Source: Gammaproteobacteria bacterium (GTDB lineage Bacteria; Pseudomonadota; Gammaproteobacteria; Poriferisulfidales; Poriferisulfidaceae). From it: a DNA stretch of 64,000 nt. Location: assembly GCA_026706895.1 (NCBI GenBank), contig JAPOXW010000006.1, forward strand, positions 1 to 64,000. The letters are read 5' to 3'. A program made the position numbers and the translations under genes. The notes beneath the pieces were generated by a model. That model searched no databases and was not told where the DNA came from. It worked only from the letters and a program-made list of their open reading frames with translations. Positions 26,503 through 36,880 of this stretch are shown in pieces. Every line of letters starts with the position of its first letter. Position 1 is the first letter of the stretch.

Positions 26503-27699
26503 TTGACAAGTGAACTGATTGCCTTCTGGCACGGCCTGTTCTTGTTGCCGGTGTGGGGCTATTTCCTCCTGGTTTTGGGGCTGACCCACATCACCATCGT
26601 GGCGGTGACGCTTTTCCTGCACCGCGAGCAGGCCCACCGCGGATTGCGCCTGAATCCGCTGGTTCAGCACTTCTTCCGGTTCTGGCTCTGGCTGACCACT
26701 GGCATGGCGACCCGGGAGTGGGTCGCGGTGCACCGCAAGCACCATGCGACCTGCGAGACCTGTGACGACCCGCACAGCCCGGCCGTCTCCGGGATTCGCG
26801 CCGTACTGTGGGACGGCGTCGACCTGTACCAGAAGGAAGCTGCAAAAGAAGACACTCTGCGCCGTTACGGCAGCGGCACGCCAGACGATTTCCTGGAACG
26901 GCACCTGTATTTCCGCCGTCGAAACATCGGCATCATTCTGCTGCTGTTCGTGCAACTAATCCTGTTCGGACTGCCGGGGGTTGCCATGTGGGCGATCCAG
27001 ATGATGTGGATCCCGTTTTTCGCCGCAGGCGTGATCAACGGCATCGGCCACTGGTTCGGCTATCGATCCTTCGCCACGGACGACCTCTCCACCAACATCG
27101 TCAACATCGGCATCCTGATCGGCGGCGAGGAAATGCACAACAATCATCACGCTTATCCGTCCTCGGCCCGGTTTTCAATGCGCTGGTGGGAGTTCGACAT
27201 CGGCTGGATGTACATCCGCCTGCTGCGCATGCTACGGATGGCCAAGGTATTGCATCAGGCACCCCGCTTGAAACTGCGCCATGCGAAAACCCAGATCGAC
27301 CAGGAAACGATGCAGGCCCTGATCAGCAGTCGGATCATAGTCATGGGCCAATACGCCCGGAAAGTGCTGCTTCCCACGTTGCGCGCCGAGATGCGCAGCG
27401 CGACCGGACACTACCGCCGCCGACTCAAACGGCTGATCAAGATGCTGCCGACCTTGGAACACCGGCTGACGCCATTCGATCACGACCAGTTTCAGCAGAT
27501 CTTGTCGCAATGCCCCCGGTTGCAAGAAGTCGTCCGCTACCAACAGCGGCTGCAGGAAATCATCCGCGCCCGCAACGAAGGCTACCGGATCATGCGGACC
27601 CGGCTGGACGAGTGGTGCTCGGAAGCTGAACAAACCGGTATCGCCGGGCTTCAGCAGTTTGCGCGACGGCTGTGCCGCTATTCGCTGCGCCCGGCCTGA
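26503..27699 (+). CDS. Membrane acyl-CoA/fatty-acid desaturase (DesA/Stearoyl-desaturase type)
   Basis: 398 aa from a TTG start. The three histidine boxes for the di-iron centre are present: H-R-E-Q-A-H-R near residue 41, H-R-K-H-H near 77, and H-N-N-H-H near 212. Four or so hydrophobic segments flank them. The last 160 residues are soluble, basic and helical, longer than in minimal bacterial desaturases but like DesA proteins of pseudomonads. It would introduce a cis double bond into acyl chains to adjust membrane fluidity. No electron donor gene is adjacent. Confidence 0.9.
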   Translation: MTSELIAFWHGLFLLPVWGYFLLVLGLTHITIVAVTLFLHREQAHRGLRLNPLVQHFFRFWLWLTTGMATREWVAVHRKHHATCETCDDPHSPAVSGIRAVLWDGVDLYQKEAAKEDTLRRYGSGTPDDFLERHLYFRRRNIGIILLLFVQLILFGLPGVAMWAIQMMWIPFFAAGVINGIGHWFGYRSFATDDLSTNIVNIGILIGGEEMHNNHHAYPSSARFSMRWWEFDIGWMYIRLLRMLRMAKVLHQAPRLKLRHAKTQIDQETMQALISSRIIVMGQYARKVLLPTLRAEMRSATGHYRRRLKRLIKMLPTLEHRLTPFDHDQFQQILSQCPRLQEVVRYQQRLQEIIRARNEGYRIMRTRLDEWCSEAEQTGIAGLQQFARRLCRYSLRPA

Positions 27700-27737
27700 T
27701 TCCATAATTCAATTAATATTTCAGCTTTCTATCACCC

Positions 27738-28046
27738 ATGAAAAGATACTTCTGGATCCTGGCCCTCTTTTTTCCCCTCGCCCTGGCGGGCTGCGAAACC
27801 ATGGGCAACGTCACCTCCTGGTTCGACGACGAGGATGCGCAAACCGAAACCGCGGCGGACGAGGAGCCCGACCTCAAGTACGTCACTGTTGTCGTGAAGG
27901 ACCGGTACGGGTTCAAAATCAAGGACCCCATGGGTCAAAGGACTACCGGCGGCAGTTGCGGCGTCTGGAAGGATCAGGCCCAAGAAACTCAAGGTGCATG
28001 TTGCTGGAACAACCGCGGCGAATGCGCCTGCCCCTGTCCGGAGTAG
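27738..28046 (+). CDS. Cysteine-rich lipoprotein, unknown
   Basis: 102 aa. A lipoprotein signal ends in LALAGC (lipid attachment at the Cys near residue 19). An acidic linker follows (DDEDAQTETAADEEPD), then a beta-like stretch (KYVTVVVKDRYGFKIKDP), and a C-terminal segment with six cysteines in 32 residues (GGSC, ACCW, GECACPCPE). The spacing does not match a ferredoxin or heme motif I know. Disulfides or metal binding in the periplasm are possible. Confidence 0.75.
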   Translation: MKRYFWILALFFPLALAGCETMGNVTSWFDDEDAQTETAADEEPDLKYVTVVVKDRYGFKIKDPMGQRTTGGSCGVWKDQAQETQGACCWNNRGECACPCPE

Positions 28047-28063
28047 CTCGCGCTTTTGACGGG

Positions 28064-28086
28064 AAAGTCGGGCGGAGTTGCCCGGC
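28064..28086 (-). terminator. Probable terminator after rpmG
   Basis: On the minus strand GCCGGGC pairs with GCCCGAC (one G-T) across AACTCC, followed by TTTCC. It sits right after the rpmG stop and could end the rpmB-rpmG transcript. The T run is short. Confidence 0.45.
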
Positions 28087-28088
28087 TC

Positions 28089-28256
28089 TTACTTGATCTT
28101 CGATTCCTTGTAGAGGACGTGCTTGCGTACGACCGGATCATACTTCTTGATTTCCAGCTTACCGGTCGCGGTGCGTTTGTTCTTGGTCGTCGTGTAGTAG
28201 TGACCCGTGCCGGCACTTGAAACCAGCTTGACCTTTTCGCGAACTGCCTTGGCCAT
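28089..28256 (-). CDS. rpmG: 50S ribosomal protein L33
   Basis: 55 aa, reading [20 protein letters not shown], then [20 protein letters not shown] and [15 protein letters not shown]. This is the cysteine-free (zinc-independent) type of L33. It is 5 bp after rpmB, the universal rpmB-rpmG pair. It is too short for most ORF filters but unmistakable. Confidence 0.97.
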   Translation of the reverse strand: MAKAVREKVKLVSSAGTGHYYTTTKNKRTATGKLEIKKYDPVVRKHVLYKESKIK

Positions 28257-28261
28257 GATCG

Positions 28262-28498
28262 TCAAACCCGCTCGCCACGGCTGCGAATTTTGCTCAGAAC
28301 CACTTCAATGCCTTTCTTGTCAATGATTCGCATCCCCTTCCGGGAGACCCGCAACTTGACCCAGCGGTTCTCGCTTTCCACCCAAAAACGCTGGGTGTGG
28401 AGGTTTGGCAGGAAACGTCGACGCGTCTTGTTGTGCGCGTGCGAAACATTGTTGCCCGACATCGGGCGCTTGCCGGTAACCTGGCAGATCCGTGACAT
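28262..28498 (-). CDS. rpmB: 50S ribosomal protein L28
   Basis: 78 aa, the standard length. [41 protein letters not shown] is close to the E. coli protein. It is the first gene of the rpmB-rpmG pair and is divergent from thiC with 82 bp between start codons. Confidence 0.98.
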   Translation of the reverse strand: MSRICQVTGKRPMSGNNVSHAHNKTRRRFLPNLHTQRFWVESENRWVKLRVSRKGMRIIDKKGIEVVLSKIRSRGERV

Positions 28499-28532
28499 GG
28501 GGAAAGCCTCAAACTTGAGCGGCGAACTTTAG

Positions 28533-30473
<1,941 letters not shown>

Positions 30474-30571
30474 GTTTACGCGAAAAGCAACGCGAAAAAC
30501 AGCAAGCGGACAGTGCCGCGACCTTGTAAAATGGCGTGTCGCAAACGTGCGCAAGCCCTCCCACCCGTCAC

Positions 30572-31210
30572 ATGGAAACCGAAACAGCCCGCCGCAACAT
30601 GGTGGAGCAGCAATTGCGCGGAAGTTCCGTCCTCGACACACGCGTGTTGAATGCCTTTTTAGAAGTTAACCGGGAAAATTTCGTCCCTCCCGACTATGCC
30701 TGGCAGGCTTTCGCGGATACGGCCATCCCCCTGCCCTGCGGACAGCACATGATGTCCCCTCGTAACCAGGGGCTTCTGCTGCAGGCTCTCGACCTGCAGC
30801 CGGGGGAACGCGTACTGGAGGTCGGCACCGGCTCGGGCTTCCTGACCGCCTGCATGCGGCACCTTCACGTTCGGGTCGATAGCCTTGAAATCCATCCCGA
30901 ACTCGCGACGGCCGCGGAGGATGCGTTGGCTGCCCGGGTAGACCCCGATGTTTCTGTCCGTGCCATAAACGCTTGGTCCTTTCAGACGCACATCCGCTAC
31001 GATGCAGTTGTGATTACTGCTTCGATGCCAGACTACGACCCCCATTTCGAGCAATGGCTGAAATCTTCCGGCCGCCTGTTCGTCGTGGTTGGCCACCCTC
31101 CGGTGATGGAGGCTTGCCTGATTCGCCGGTACGGATCCGATAAAACTTCCTGCAACCGGCTGTTCGAACTGGAACTGGATCCCATTGCCCGGCCAAGCGC
31201 CTCCGCCTGA
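30572..31210 (+). CDS. Protein-L-isoaspartate O-methyltransferase family protein
   Basis: 212 aa. The PCMT-family start METETARRNMVEQQLRGSSVLD and the SAM-binding motif VLEVGTGSGFLTACM are clear; the region after that (ISAHP-like, VRAINAW) is more divergent. Members of this subgroup sit before rhodanese and tolC in many gammaproteobacteria and are probably not true isoaspartate repair enzymes. Three bp separate it from the rhodanese gene. The upstream GTG extends the frame by 12 residues lacking similarity. Confidence 0.88.
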   Translation: METETARRNMVEQQLRGSSVLDTRVLNAFLEVNRENFVPPDYAWQAFADTAIPLPCGQHMMSPRNQGLLLQALDLQPGERVLEVGTGSGFLTACMRHLHVRVDSLEIHPELATAAEDALAARVDPDVSVRAINAWSFQTHIRYDAVVITASMPDYDPHFEQWLKSSGRLFVVVGHPPVMEACLIRRYGSDKTSCNRLFELELDPIARPSASA

Positions 31211-31212
31211 CC

Positions 31213-31536
31213 ATGCGCAATATTTCTCCGGTCGAACTCAAGCAACGCCTGGACTCGGACGCTCCGCTTCCATTGCTCCTGGATGTCCGCGAACCCTGGG
31301 AAATCGAACGCGCCTGCCTGCCGCACAGTCATTGCATTCCCATGAAAGAGTTGGCCACCCGGCTGCAGGAACTGGACCCGGACCGGGAAACCGTGGTGCT
31401 CTGCCACCACGGCATTCGCAGCCGCTCGGTTTGCCTGTTCCTCGAACAGCATATGCAGTTCTCGAATGTTCTGAACTTGGATGGTGGTATCGACGCCTGG
31501 GCACGACAGGTCGACCCTGGCGTCCCCACATACTAG
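31213..31536 (+). CDS. Rhodanese-like sulfurtransferase domain protein
   Basis: 107 aa single-domain rhodanese. The active-site loop is CHHGIRS with the catalytic Cys, preceded by LLLDVREPWEIERACLPHS and followed by NLDGGIDAWARQVDP. Such proteins carry persulfide sulfur to acceptors; the physiological acceptor is unknown. Conserved placement between the PCMT-like gene and tolC suggests co-transcription of unclear purpose. Confidence 0.92.
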   Translation: MRNISPVELKQRLDSDAPLPLLLDVREPWEIERACLPHSHCIPMKELATRLQELDPDRETVVLCHHGIRSRSVCLFLEQHMQFSNVLNLDGGIDAWARQVDPGVPTY

Positions 31537-31567
31537 TGCAACCTATGGCAGACACCCCGAACTGGCT

Positions 31568-32893
31568 ATGACTTTGTTGAAGCACCTCGCAACCCTGCTC
31601 GCGTGCAGCCTGGTCGGCATAGCGCACGCCGGTGACAGCCTGCTCGACATCTATCTGCTGGCCCAGCAGAACGACGCCGAGTTGCAGGTGGCCGAGGCCC
31701 GCTATCAGGCTACCGCCCAAGGGGACGCTATCGCCCGGTCGAACTGGCTGCCACACGTCGCATTCGAATACAACCTTTCCGAAACCCGCCAGTCGGTCGC
31801 CGGAGAGAGCTTCGGCAGAAGCGGTCGCGACCGATTCACCACCCGGAACGATCGGCTGACCCTCACGCAGACCCTGTACCACCACGACCTGTACGTTGAA
31901 CTGGACCGCGCCGGCGCCAGTACCGCCCGGGCGCTGGCACAGCGTGACGCGGCTCGCCAGAAGCTGGTCGTGCGAACAGCCGAAGCCTATTTCGACGTCC
32001 TGGCCGCCCAAGACGGCACCCTGTTTTCGCACAAGGAGAAGGACGCCATTGCCCTGCAACTGGAGCAGGCCGAGGCGCGCTTCCAAGTCGGGCTGACCGC
32101 CATCGTCGAAGTCAAGGAGACCCAGGCCTCCTACGATCTGGCGGTGGCAAGGGAGATCGAGGCTCAAAATCTCCTGGAAAACCAGTTGGAAGCCCTGGCC
32201 GTAATCACCGGTCATCCGCACCAGAGCCTGTCTCCCCTGTCGGATCGACTTCGGCCGGTCCCGCCGAAGCCGGCCAATATCCAGGAATGGACCGAGGCGG
32301 CGCTGGAGCACAACCTGGACTATCTGATCCAGAAGCATACGCTGGATGTGGCCCGCCACACCGTGCGGTTCGAACGGGCCAAGCACTGGCCGACCCTGGA
32401 TCTGCACGCCAGCCTGAATGATGCCGAGGATACCGGCGGCGTGTTCAGTCCCGCCGGAAGCAAGACGCACGCGGATCGCGTCTCGATCCAGTTGAAAGTC
32501 CCGCTGCTGGCCGGAGGCGAAACGTATTACCGCACCCGTCAGGCCATATTCGAGCGGGAAGCCGCCCAAGCGGAACTATTGGCCACGCAGCGCAAGGTCG
32601 AACAGGATGTCCGCTCCGCCTACCGCGATGTCACGGCCGGAACTTCGCGGGTTCGCGCCTTCGAACGGGCCTTGGAGTCCGCCCGGGTAGACCTCGAAGC
32701 CCATCAGGCGGGCCTTGAGGCCGGCACTCGCGACACGGTTGACGTGGTTCAGGCGACCAGTCGGCTTTATGCCGCCGAACGCGACTATTCACAGGCCCGC
32801 TACGATTACATTGTTGACACCTTGCGCCTGCGCCAAGCCACAGGCCAGCTCAGTTTGGAAGACATCGAGTGGGCGAACAGCCTGCTTGACTGA
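31568..32893 (+). CDS. tolC: TolC-family outer-membrane channel protein
   Basis: 441 aa. A signal peptide (MTLLKHLATLLACSLVGIAHA) is followed by two repeats of the outer-membrane efflux protein fold, with long heptad-rich helices (for example RDAARQKLVVRTAEAYFDVLAAQDGTLF and the matching second-half EQDVRSAYRDVTAGTSRVRAFERALE). TolC trimers form the exit duct for type I secretion and RND/MFS efflux. No inner-membrane pump gene is adjacent, so it is likely shared by several systems. The frame extends upstream over the rhodanese but homology starts here. Confidence 0.94.
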   Translation: MTLLKHLATLLACSLVGIAHAGDSLLDIYLLAQQNDAELQVAEARYQATAQGDAIARSNWLPHVAFEYNLSETRQSVAGESFGRSGRDRFTTRNDRLTLTQTLYHHDLYVELDRAGASTARALAQRDAARQKLVVRTAEAYFDVLAAQDGTLFSHKEKDAIALQLEQAEARFQVGLTAIVEVKETQASYDLAVAREIEAQNLLENQLEALAVITGHPHQSLSPLSDRLRPVPPKPANIQEWTEAALEHNLDYLIQKHTLDVARHTVRFERAKHWPTLDLHASLNDAEDTGGVFSPAGSKTHADRVSIQLKVPLLAGGETYYRTRQAIFEREAAQAELLATQRKVEQDVRSAYRDVTAGTSRVRAFERALESARVDLEAHQAGLEAGTRDTVDVVQATSRLYAAERDYSQARYDYIVDTLRLRQATGQLSLEDIEWANSLLD

Positions 32894-32898
32894 ATATT

Positions 32899-34149
32899 TT
32901 GAAACCGGATCTGGAAAACCGCGCCCCCCTGACCTATCGCGCGCTTGCATTCACGGCCGCTATTCCCGCGTTTTTGTACACCGCGTCGCGCGCTCTGCGC
33001 GACGGCGGCAGACGTTACCTGCGCCAGCGTTATGCCAGCGGATTGCCTGCAGACCTGAAAGACCGAGTCTGTCTGCACTGCTGTTCGGTTGGTGAAGTCC
33101 GTGCGGCCCTGCCACTGGCACGGGAACTGCTTGAAAACGGGCACAATCTTTTCATCAGTGTCGGGACTCCGACTGGGCGGCATATGGCACGCACGTTGCT
33201 GCCGGAAATCCCCTGCATCTATTTCCCTTTGGATCATGTCTCGGTGGTTCGCCGCTGGCTGAAACGGCTGAATCCTAAAACCATCCTGATCGTAGAGACC
33301 GAGTTATGGCCGAATTTCTTTCACGCGGCTCGTCGGCTGGGCATTCCGATGGCGTTGGTGAACGCCCGCCTCTCGCAGCGGACGCAGAATCCCCCCTTCC
33401 CGTTGCGCCCCGCACTGCGCCAAGCGGCACAGCAACTGCACTGCATCCTGACACGCAGCGAAAAGGATGCCGAACGCTTCGCCGCACTGGGAGCACTTCC
33501 CGACCGGATCGAGAACCTGGGCAACATCAAATACGCGGCTGCCATCGACGACATCCCCGACGACGCCCCGATTCAGCGCCCTTACATCCTGGCCGTATCC
33601 ACGCATAAGGACGAGGAGAAGTTGATCGCAAAGCTATGGAAGACGCTCGATCCCCGGGGCAAACTGCTGGTATTGATGCCACGCTATCCGGATCGCGCTC
33701 CGGAAATCCTGAGGCACTTGGAAGCGCTCGGCCTGCGAGCCGGCCTGCACTCCCGCGACCACCAACCCCGACCGGACGATCAGACCTATCTGGCGGACAC
33801 TTTGGGCGAAGCGCTGTGGTGGATGCGGCATGCCGCCTTTGTGTTCGTGGGAGGGTCCCTGGTCCCGCGCGGGGGACACAACGTGATGGAGCCCGCAATG
33901 CTCGGCAAGGCCTGTGTGGTCGGGCCTCACACCGATCATTTCGAGGCAGAGGTCCAAGCTCTTCTGGACTGTGACGGGCTGCGACAGGTGCAAGATGTCG
34001 ACGAACTTGGACGGGTTTTTTCCCAATGGCTTGACCACCCGCAAGAAGCCCGACAGACGGGGATGCGGGCGCAGGGGCAGGGGCGTGACCGCAACATGTT
34101 GATTAAACGCTATATTGAAGCCCTGTCCCGCTATTCTGTTCTGAACTGA
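32899..34149 (+). CDS. waaA: 3-deoxy-D-manno-octulosonic acid transferase
   Basis: 416 aa GT30 enzyme that adds Kdo from CMP-Kdo to lipid A precursor at the inner membrane. A short N-terminal hydrophobic anchor, HCCSVGEVRAALPL, VETELWPNFF (catalytic Glu region), and the C-terminal GGSLVPRGGHNVMEPAMLGK nucleotide-binding loop are present. The start is a TTG 5 bp after tolC. The Kdo kinase gene lies on the opposite strand 1.1 kb away, which may mean a single phosphorylated Kdo, but WaaA mono- or bifunctionality cannot be read here. Confidence 0.95.
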   Translation: MKPDLENRAPLTYRALAFTAAIPAFLYTASRALRDGGRRYLRQRYASGLPADLKDRVCLHCCSVGEVRAALPLARELLENGHNLFISVGTPTGRHMARTLLPEIPCIYFPLDHVSVVRRWLKRLNPKTILIVETELWPNFFHAARRLGIPMALVNARLSQRTQNPPFPLRPALRQAAQQLHCILTRSEKDAERFAALGALPDRIENLGNIKYAAAIDDIPDDAPIQRPYILAVSTHKDEEKLIAKLWKTLDPRGKLLVLMPRYPDRAPEILRHLEALGLRAGLHSRDHQPRPDDQTYLADTLGEALWWMRHAAFVFVGGSLVPRGGHNVMEPAMLGKACVVGPHTDHFEAEVQALLDCDGLRQVQDVDELGRVFSQWLDHPQEARQTGMRAQGQGRDRNMLIKRYIEALSRYSVLN

Positions 34150-34154
34150 AAGGC

Positions 34155-35240
34155 TTACGCTCCCGCCGCGGTCCTCGCGGTCAGGTAGGCTTTTTCGGAA
34201 ATGGCTGTCCAGTTCCGCACCTGGGCGTAGAACGCTTGGTAGCTGTCGTTCACCTTCCGGACGAAAGGGTCGCTTTCAGCTACTTCTTCGATTACCGTTT
34301 CGGTGTGCTGTCGCAGGACGCGCAACATTTCCTGCGGGAACTGCCGAAGTTCGACCCCGTATTCCTCGACCAACGCTTTCAATGCATCGTTGTTGTGCGC
34401 GGTGAAATCGGCCATCATGTTTCCGTTGGCCGCGATGGCGGCATGCCGCACGATAGCCTGAAGGTCACCCGGCAGCATCTCAAACGCCGGGCGGTTGACC
34501 AGGCATTCCAGTGTCGTGCCGGGGTCATGCCAGCCGGGGTAGTAGTAGTACTTGGCCGCACGGTGCAGGCCGAACGCCAAGTCGTTCCATGGGCCCGTCC
34601 ATTCGGTGGCGTCGATAACCCCGGTCTGCAGCGCAACCAGCAATTCCTTCCCGCTGAGCACCACGGGCGTGACGCCGACCCGGCGCAGTACTTCGCCTCC
34701 CAGCCCCGGGATGCGCATGCGCAGACCCTGCAGGTCCTCGAGTCGATGGATTTCCCGCTTGAACCATCCGCCCATCTGGACCATGGAATTGCCTGCGACC
34801 AGAGGAACGATGCCGAACGGGGCGTAAGCCTCTTCCCACAACTCCATGCCCCCTCCCTTGTACAGCCAACTGTTCATCTCATTGGCCGTCATGCCGAACG
34901 GCAGGGCGGAGAAAAAGTGAAACGCCGGGTTCTTGCCTTGCCAGTAGTAGGAGACGCTGTGTCCCATCTGTGCCGCCCCCTGGCTGACCGCATCGAACAC
35001 CTCAAACGCCGGCACCAGTTCGCCGGCGCCGTACACTTGCACCTGCAGGCGCCCACCGGACATCTCGCCGATCGTCCGCGCCAGAAACTCCGCACCCGTG
35101 CCAATCCCGGGAAAGTTCTTCGGCCAGGCGGTCACCATCTTCCAGCGCAGCGGTTCTTCAGCGTCCGACCGCCGGACCCGTCCCAGCCCGGCCGCTGCGA
35201 CAACCCCACCTGCACCCAAAAATTCGCGCCGTCGCATCAC
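34155..35240 (-). CDS. TRAP transporter substrate-binding protein (DctP family), Tat-exported
   Basis: 361 aa. The N-terminus M-M-R-R-R-E-F-L-G-A-G-G is a Tat signal, unusual for DctP proteins but known in a subgroup. The ligand-binding fold shows WKMVTAWPKNFPGIGTGAEFLA, LQGLRMRIPGLGGEVLRRVGVTPV and GVIDATEWTGPWNDL, close to the mannitol/2-oxoacid-binding subgroup. DctQ and DctM membrane subunits are absent from the window. Its start overlaps the kdkA stop by 4 bp, so the two are co-expressed. Confidence 0.9.
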   Translation of the reverse strand: MMRRREFLGAGGVVAAAGLGRVRRSDAEEPLRWKMVTAWPKNFPGIGTGAEFLARTIGEMSGGRLQVQVYGAGELVPAFEVFDAVSQGAAQMGHSVSYYWQGKNPAFHFFSALPFGMTANEMNSWLYKGGGMELWEEAYAPFGIVPLVAGNSMVQMGGWFKREIHRLEDLQGLRMRIPGLGGEVLRRVGVTPVVLSGKELLVALQTGVIDATEWTGPWNDLAFGLHRAAKYYYYPGWHDPGTTLECLVNRPAFEMLPGDLQAIVRHAAIAANGNMMADFTAHNNDALKALVEEYGVELRQFPQEMLRVLRQHTETVIEEVAESDPFVRKVNDSYQAFYAQVRNWTAISEKAYLTARTAAGA

Positions 35241-35968
35241 GAGCCGGTCGCGGACGCCCCGCGGGCATACCCCTGCAACAAGGCCTCAAAGTCCTGCTCC
35301 CTGAAATAAAACTCCGGATTCTTCGCCTGTTCCTTGAGGCAGGATCGGTGAAGACGCTTGAGGTTTCGCCGCTTCCAGAGTCCTCCGGAACGAATTCGGC
35401 ACCGGTCGAAGTCGATTAGGAAGAAATCACCCGGAGCACGCAACAGGATATTGCTCAGGTTGAGATCGGCGTGCCAGACCTGAAAGTCGTGGAATCGGCG
35501 CAACAACATCCCAAGACCTTCCCACTCGGCCGCCTCCAAGACTCGCTCGCGCAGGATCTGAGTGAGGGGGCGGGCGCGGGAAATCCGGGTCACGATCAGG
35601 TCCGCGCGGTACATCAGGCCACTGCGAATCACCCTCCAGGCCACTGGACTTGGCACGGGCAGTCCCTGCCCGGCCAGCTGGCTCAAGATTCTGACTTCCC
35701 GTGCCGGGCGCGACCGGTTCAAACCCACCCACAGGTAGCGGTCCCCGAGGAGTCGGGCCACCTTGCCTCCCCGATGGTAGTGCCGCAACGCAAATTCTTT
35801 CCCTTCATGCCGGAACAACCAGACCGTCCCCCGCCCGCTGCCGAAACTGGACAGCATTCCCTGCACGCTCAGGTGGTGGGGGTCGAAAAATTCCGGCGTC
35901 GCCTCCGAAAGCCACTCGGGGTCGAACACGATGTGACCCTGCCCTTCGTCTGGCATACGCTGCTTCAT
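35237..35968 (-). CDS. kdkA: 3-deoxy-D-manno-octulosonic acid kinase
   Basis: 243 aa from ATG; a longer open frame upstream has no similarity. It is a small protein-kinase-like fold that phosphorylates lipid A-linked Kdo at O-4. The catalytic loop WHADLNLSNILL has the kinase D and N, and FFLIDFDRCR carries the metal-binding Asp. RHYHRGG near the N-terminus is the glycine-containing nucleotide loop region. KdkA is typical of Haemophilus-type LPS with one phosphorylated Kdo. It ends within the TRAP gene's start (ATGA-like overlap). Confidence 0.9.
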   Translation of the reverse strand: MKQRMPDEGQGHIVFDPEWLSEATPEFFDPHHLSVQGMLSSFGSGRGTVWLFRHEGKEFALRHYHRGGKVARLLGDRYLWVGLNRSRPAREVRILSQLAGQGLPVPSPVAWRVIRSGLMYRADLIVTRISRARPLTQILRERVLEAAEWEGLGMLLRRFHDFQVWHADLNLSNILLRAPGDFFLIDFDRCRIRSGGLWKRRNLKRLHRSCLKEQAKNPEFYFREQDFEALLQGYARGASATGS

Positions 35969-36080
35969 CAGTGAACTCCCGCACCCATCATAGCCGCCAA
36001 AGATTCTGTGCTTTATCGGATCAAATCTGCGACGGGTCAGCGCCCATCCGAAGCCATGCAGTCGAAATTCCTGTTCAGTC

Positions 36081-36398
36081 TTAACCGGCAGATTTTCCGC
36101 CTGCGGAGTTATGCGATTTTCTCTCCACCGCTTGTGTCTGATGAAGCCGGTAATTGGCTTCAATCCCTAGCCAGATGCTGGCATCCAAACCCAGAATTTT
36201 TTCGAACTGAAGTGCCATCTTGGGCTCAAGCGGAGCCTTGCCTGAAATGATGTCGCTAACCAGTTTCGGCGAGCATCCAGACCGGTGTGCAAATTCAGCG
36301 TGCGAGATACCCCGCGCCTCCAAATGCTCCTCCAAGATCCATCCCGGTGGTACCGAGTAATCTGGATCGAATCGGTTTGGCGGAACTTCCAAAATCAT
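36081..36398 (-). CDS. HigA-like XRE antitoxin, without adjacent toxin
   Basis: 105 aa. FDPDYSVPPGWILEEHLEARGISHAEFAHRSGCSPKLVSDIISGKAPLEPKMALQFEKILGLDASIWLGIEANYRL is the HigA/VapI-type HTH followed by its short C-terminal extension. The tail (VERKSHNSAGGKSAG) looks unstructured. HigB-type toxins precede HigA; none is found in the 72 bp upstream or in the 112 bp downstream. In one HigA subgroup an IrrE-type peptidase domain follows; it is also absent. It could be a solitary regulator or the relic of a module. Confidence 0.85.
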   Translation of the reverse strand: MILEVPPNRFDPDYSVPPGWILEEHLEARGISHAEFAHRSGCSPKLVSDIISGKAPLEPKMALQFEKILGLDASIWLGIEANYRLHQTQAVERKSHNSAGGKSAG

Positions 36399-36470
36399 CC
36401 TCCATCAACAGTCCGGCTTGGTGGCCCTAAGATTTCAATCGCAACGACTGACGAGAGAAGGAAGGGGCGC

Positions 36471-36860
36471 TCAATACTCGGCGTAGGACTTTTCTTCCTT
36501 GATCCTGGAGCCAAGCAGCACGTTGATCTGTTTCTTGGCCGCAGCACGCTGATCGTTCTGAACATAGACGGAACGCGCCAAATTTATGAACTCCTGGTCG
36601 AACTCCTGCTTCGATTCCTTGACACGAATCTGGTCTTCAATATCCCATAGGGTCTGATTGATCCCTTTCAGTGTCTCCTTCAGGGGCAGGACCGCTTCAG
36701 CATCCGCAGAGGCCGCCTCCCAAACCTGAACCAGCAACTCCAATTCCGTTTTCACATTCTTCAGCTTCTCTTCGTCCGTTATCCGTTCCGCCTTGATTTC
36801 CAAGATGGTGATCTTGTCCACCAACTCCCCGGGCGAGACGGGCACGCTGATCTGTTCCAT
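36471..36860 (-). CDS. DUF6165 family protein
   Basis: 129 aa, highly charged and alpha-helical: VSPGELVDKITILEIKAERITDEEKLKNVKTELELL, then DIEDQIRVKESKQEFDQEFINLARSVYVQND and ending KEEKSYAEY. This is the DUF6165 pattern, small proteins frequently encoded beside LPS glycosyltransferases. It follows a GT9 gene by 20 bp on the same strand. Function is unknown; the context suggests a role in LPS or polysaccharide assembly. Confidence 0.8.
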   Translation of the reverse strand: MEQISVPVSPGELVDKITILEIKAERITDEEKLKNVKTELELLVQVWEAASADAEAVLPLKETLKGINQTLWDIEDQIRVKESKQEFDQEFINLARSVYVQNDQRAAAKKQINVLLGSRIKEEKSYAEY

Positions 36861-36880
36861 GGCTTGAATCCTGATACCCG

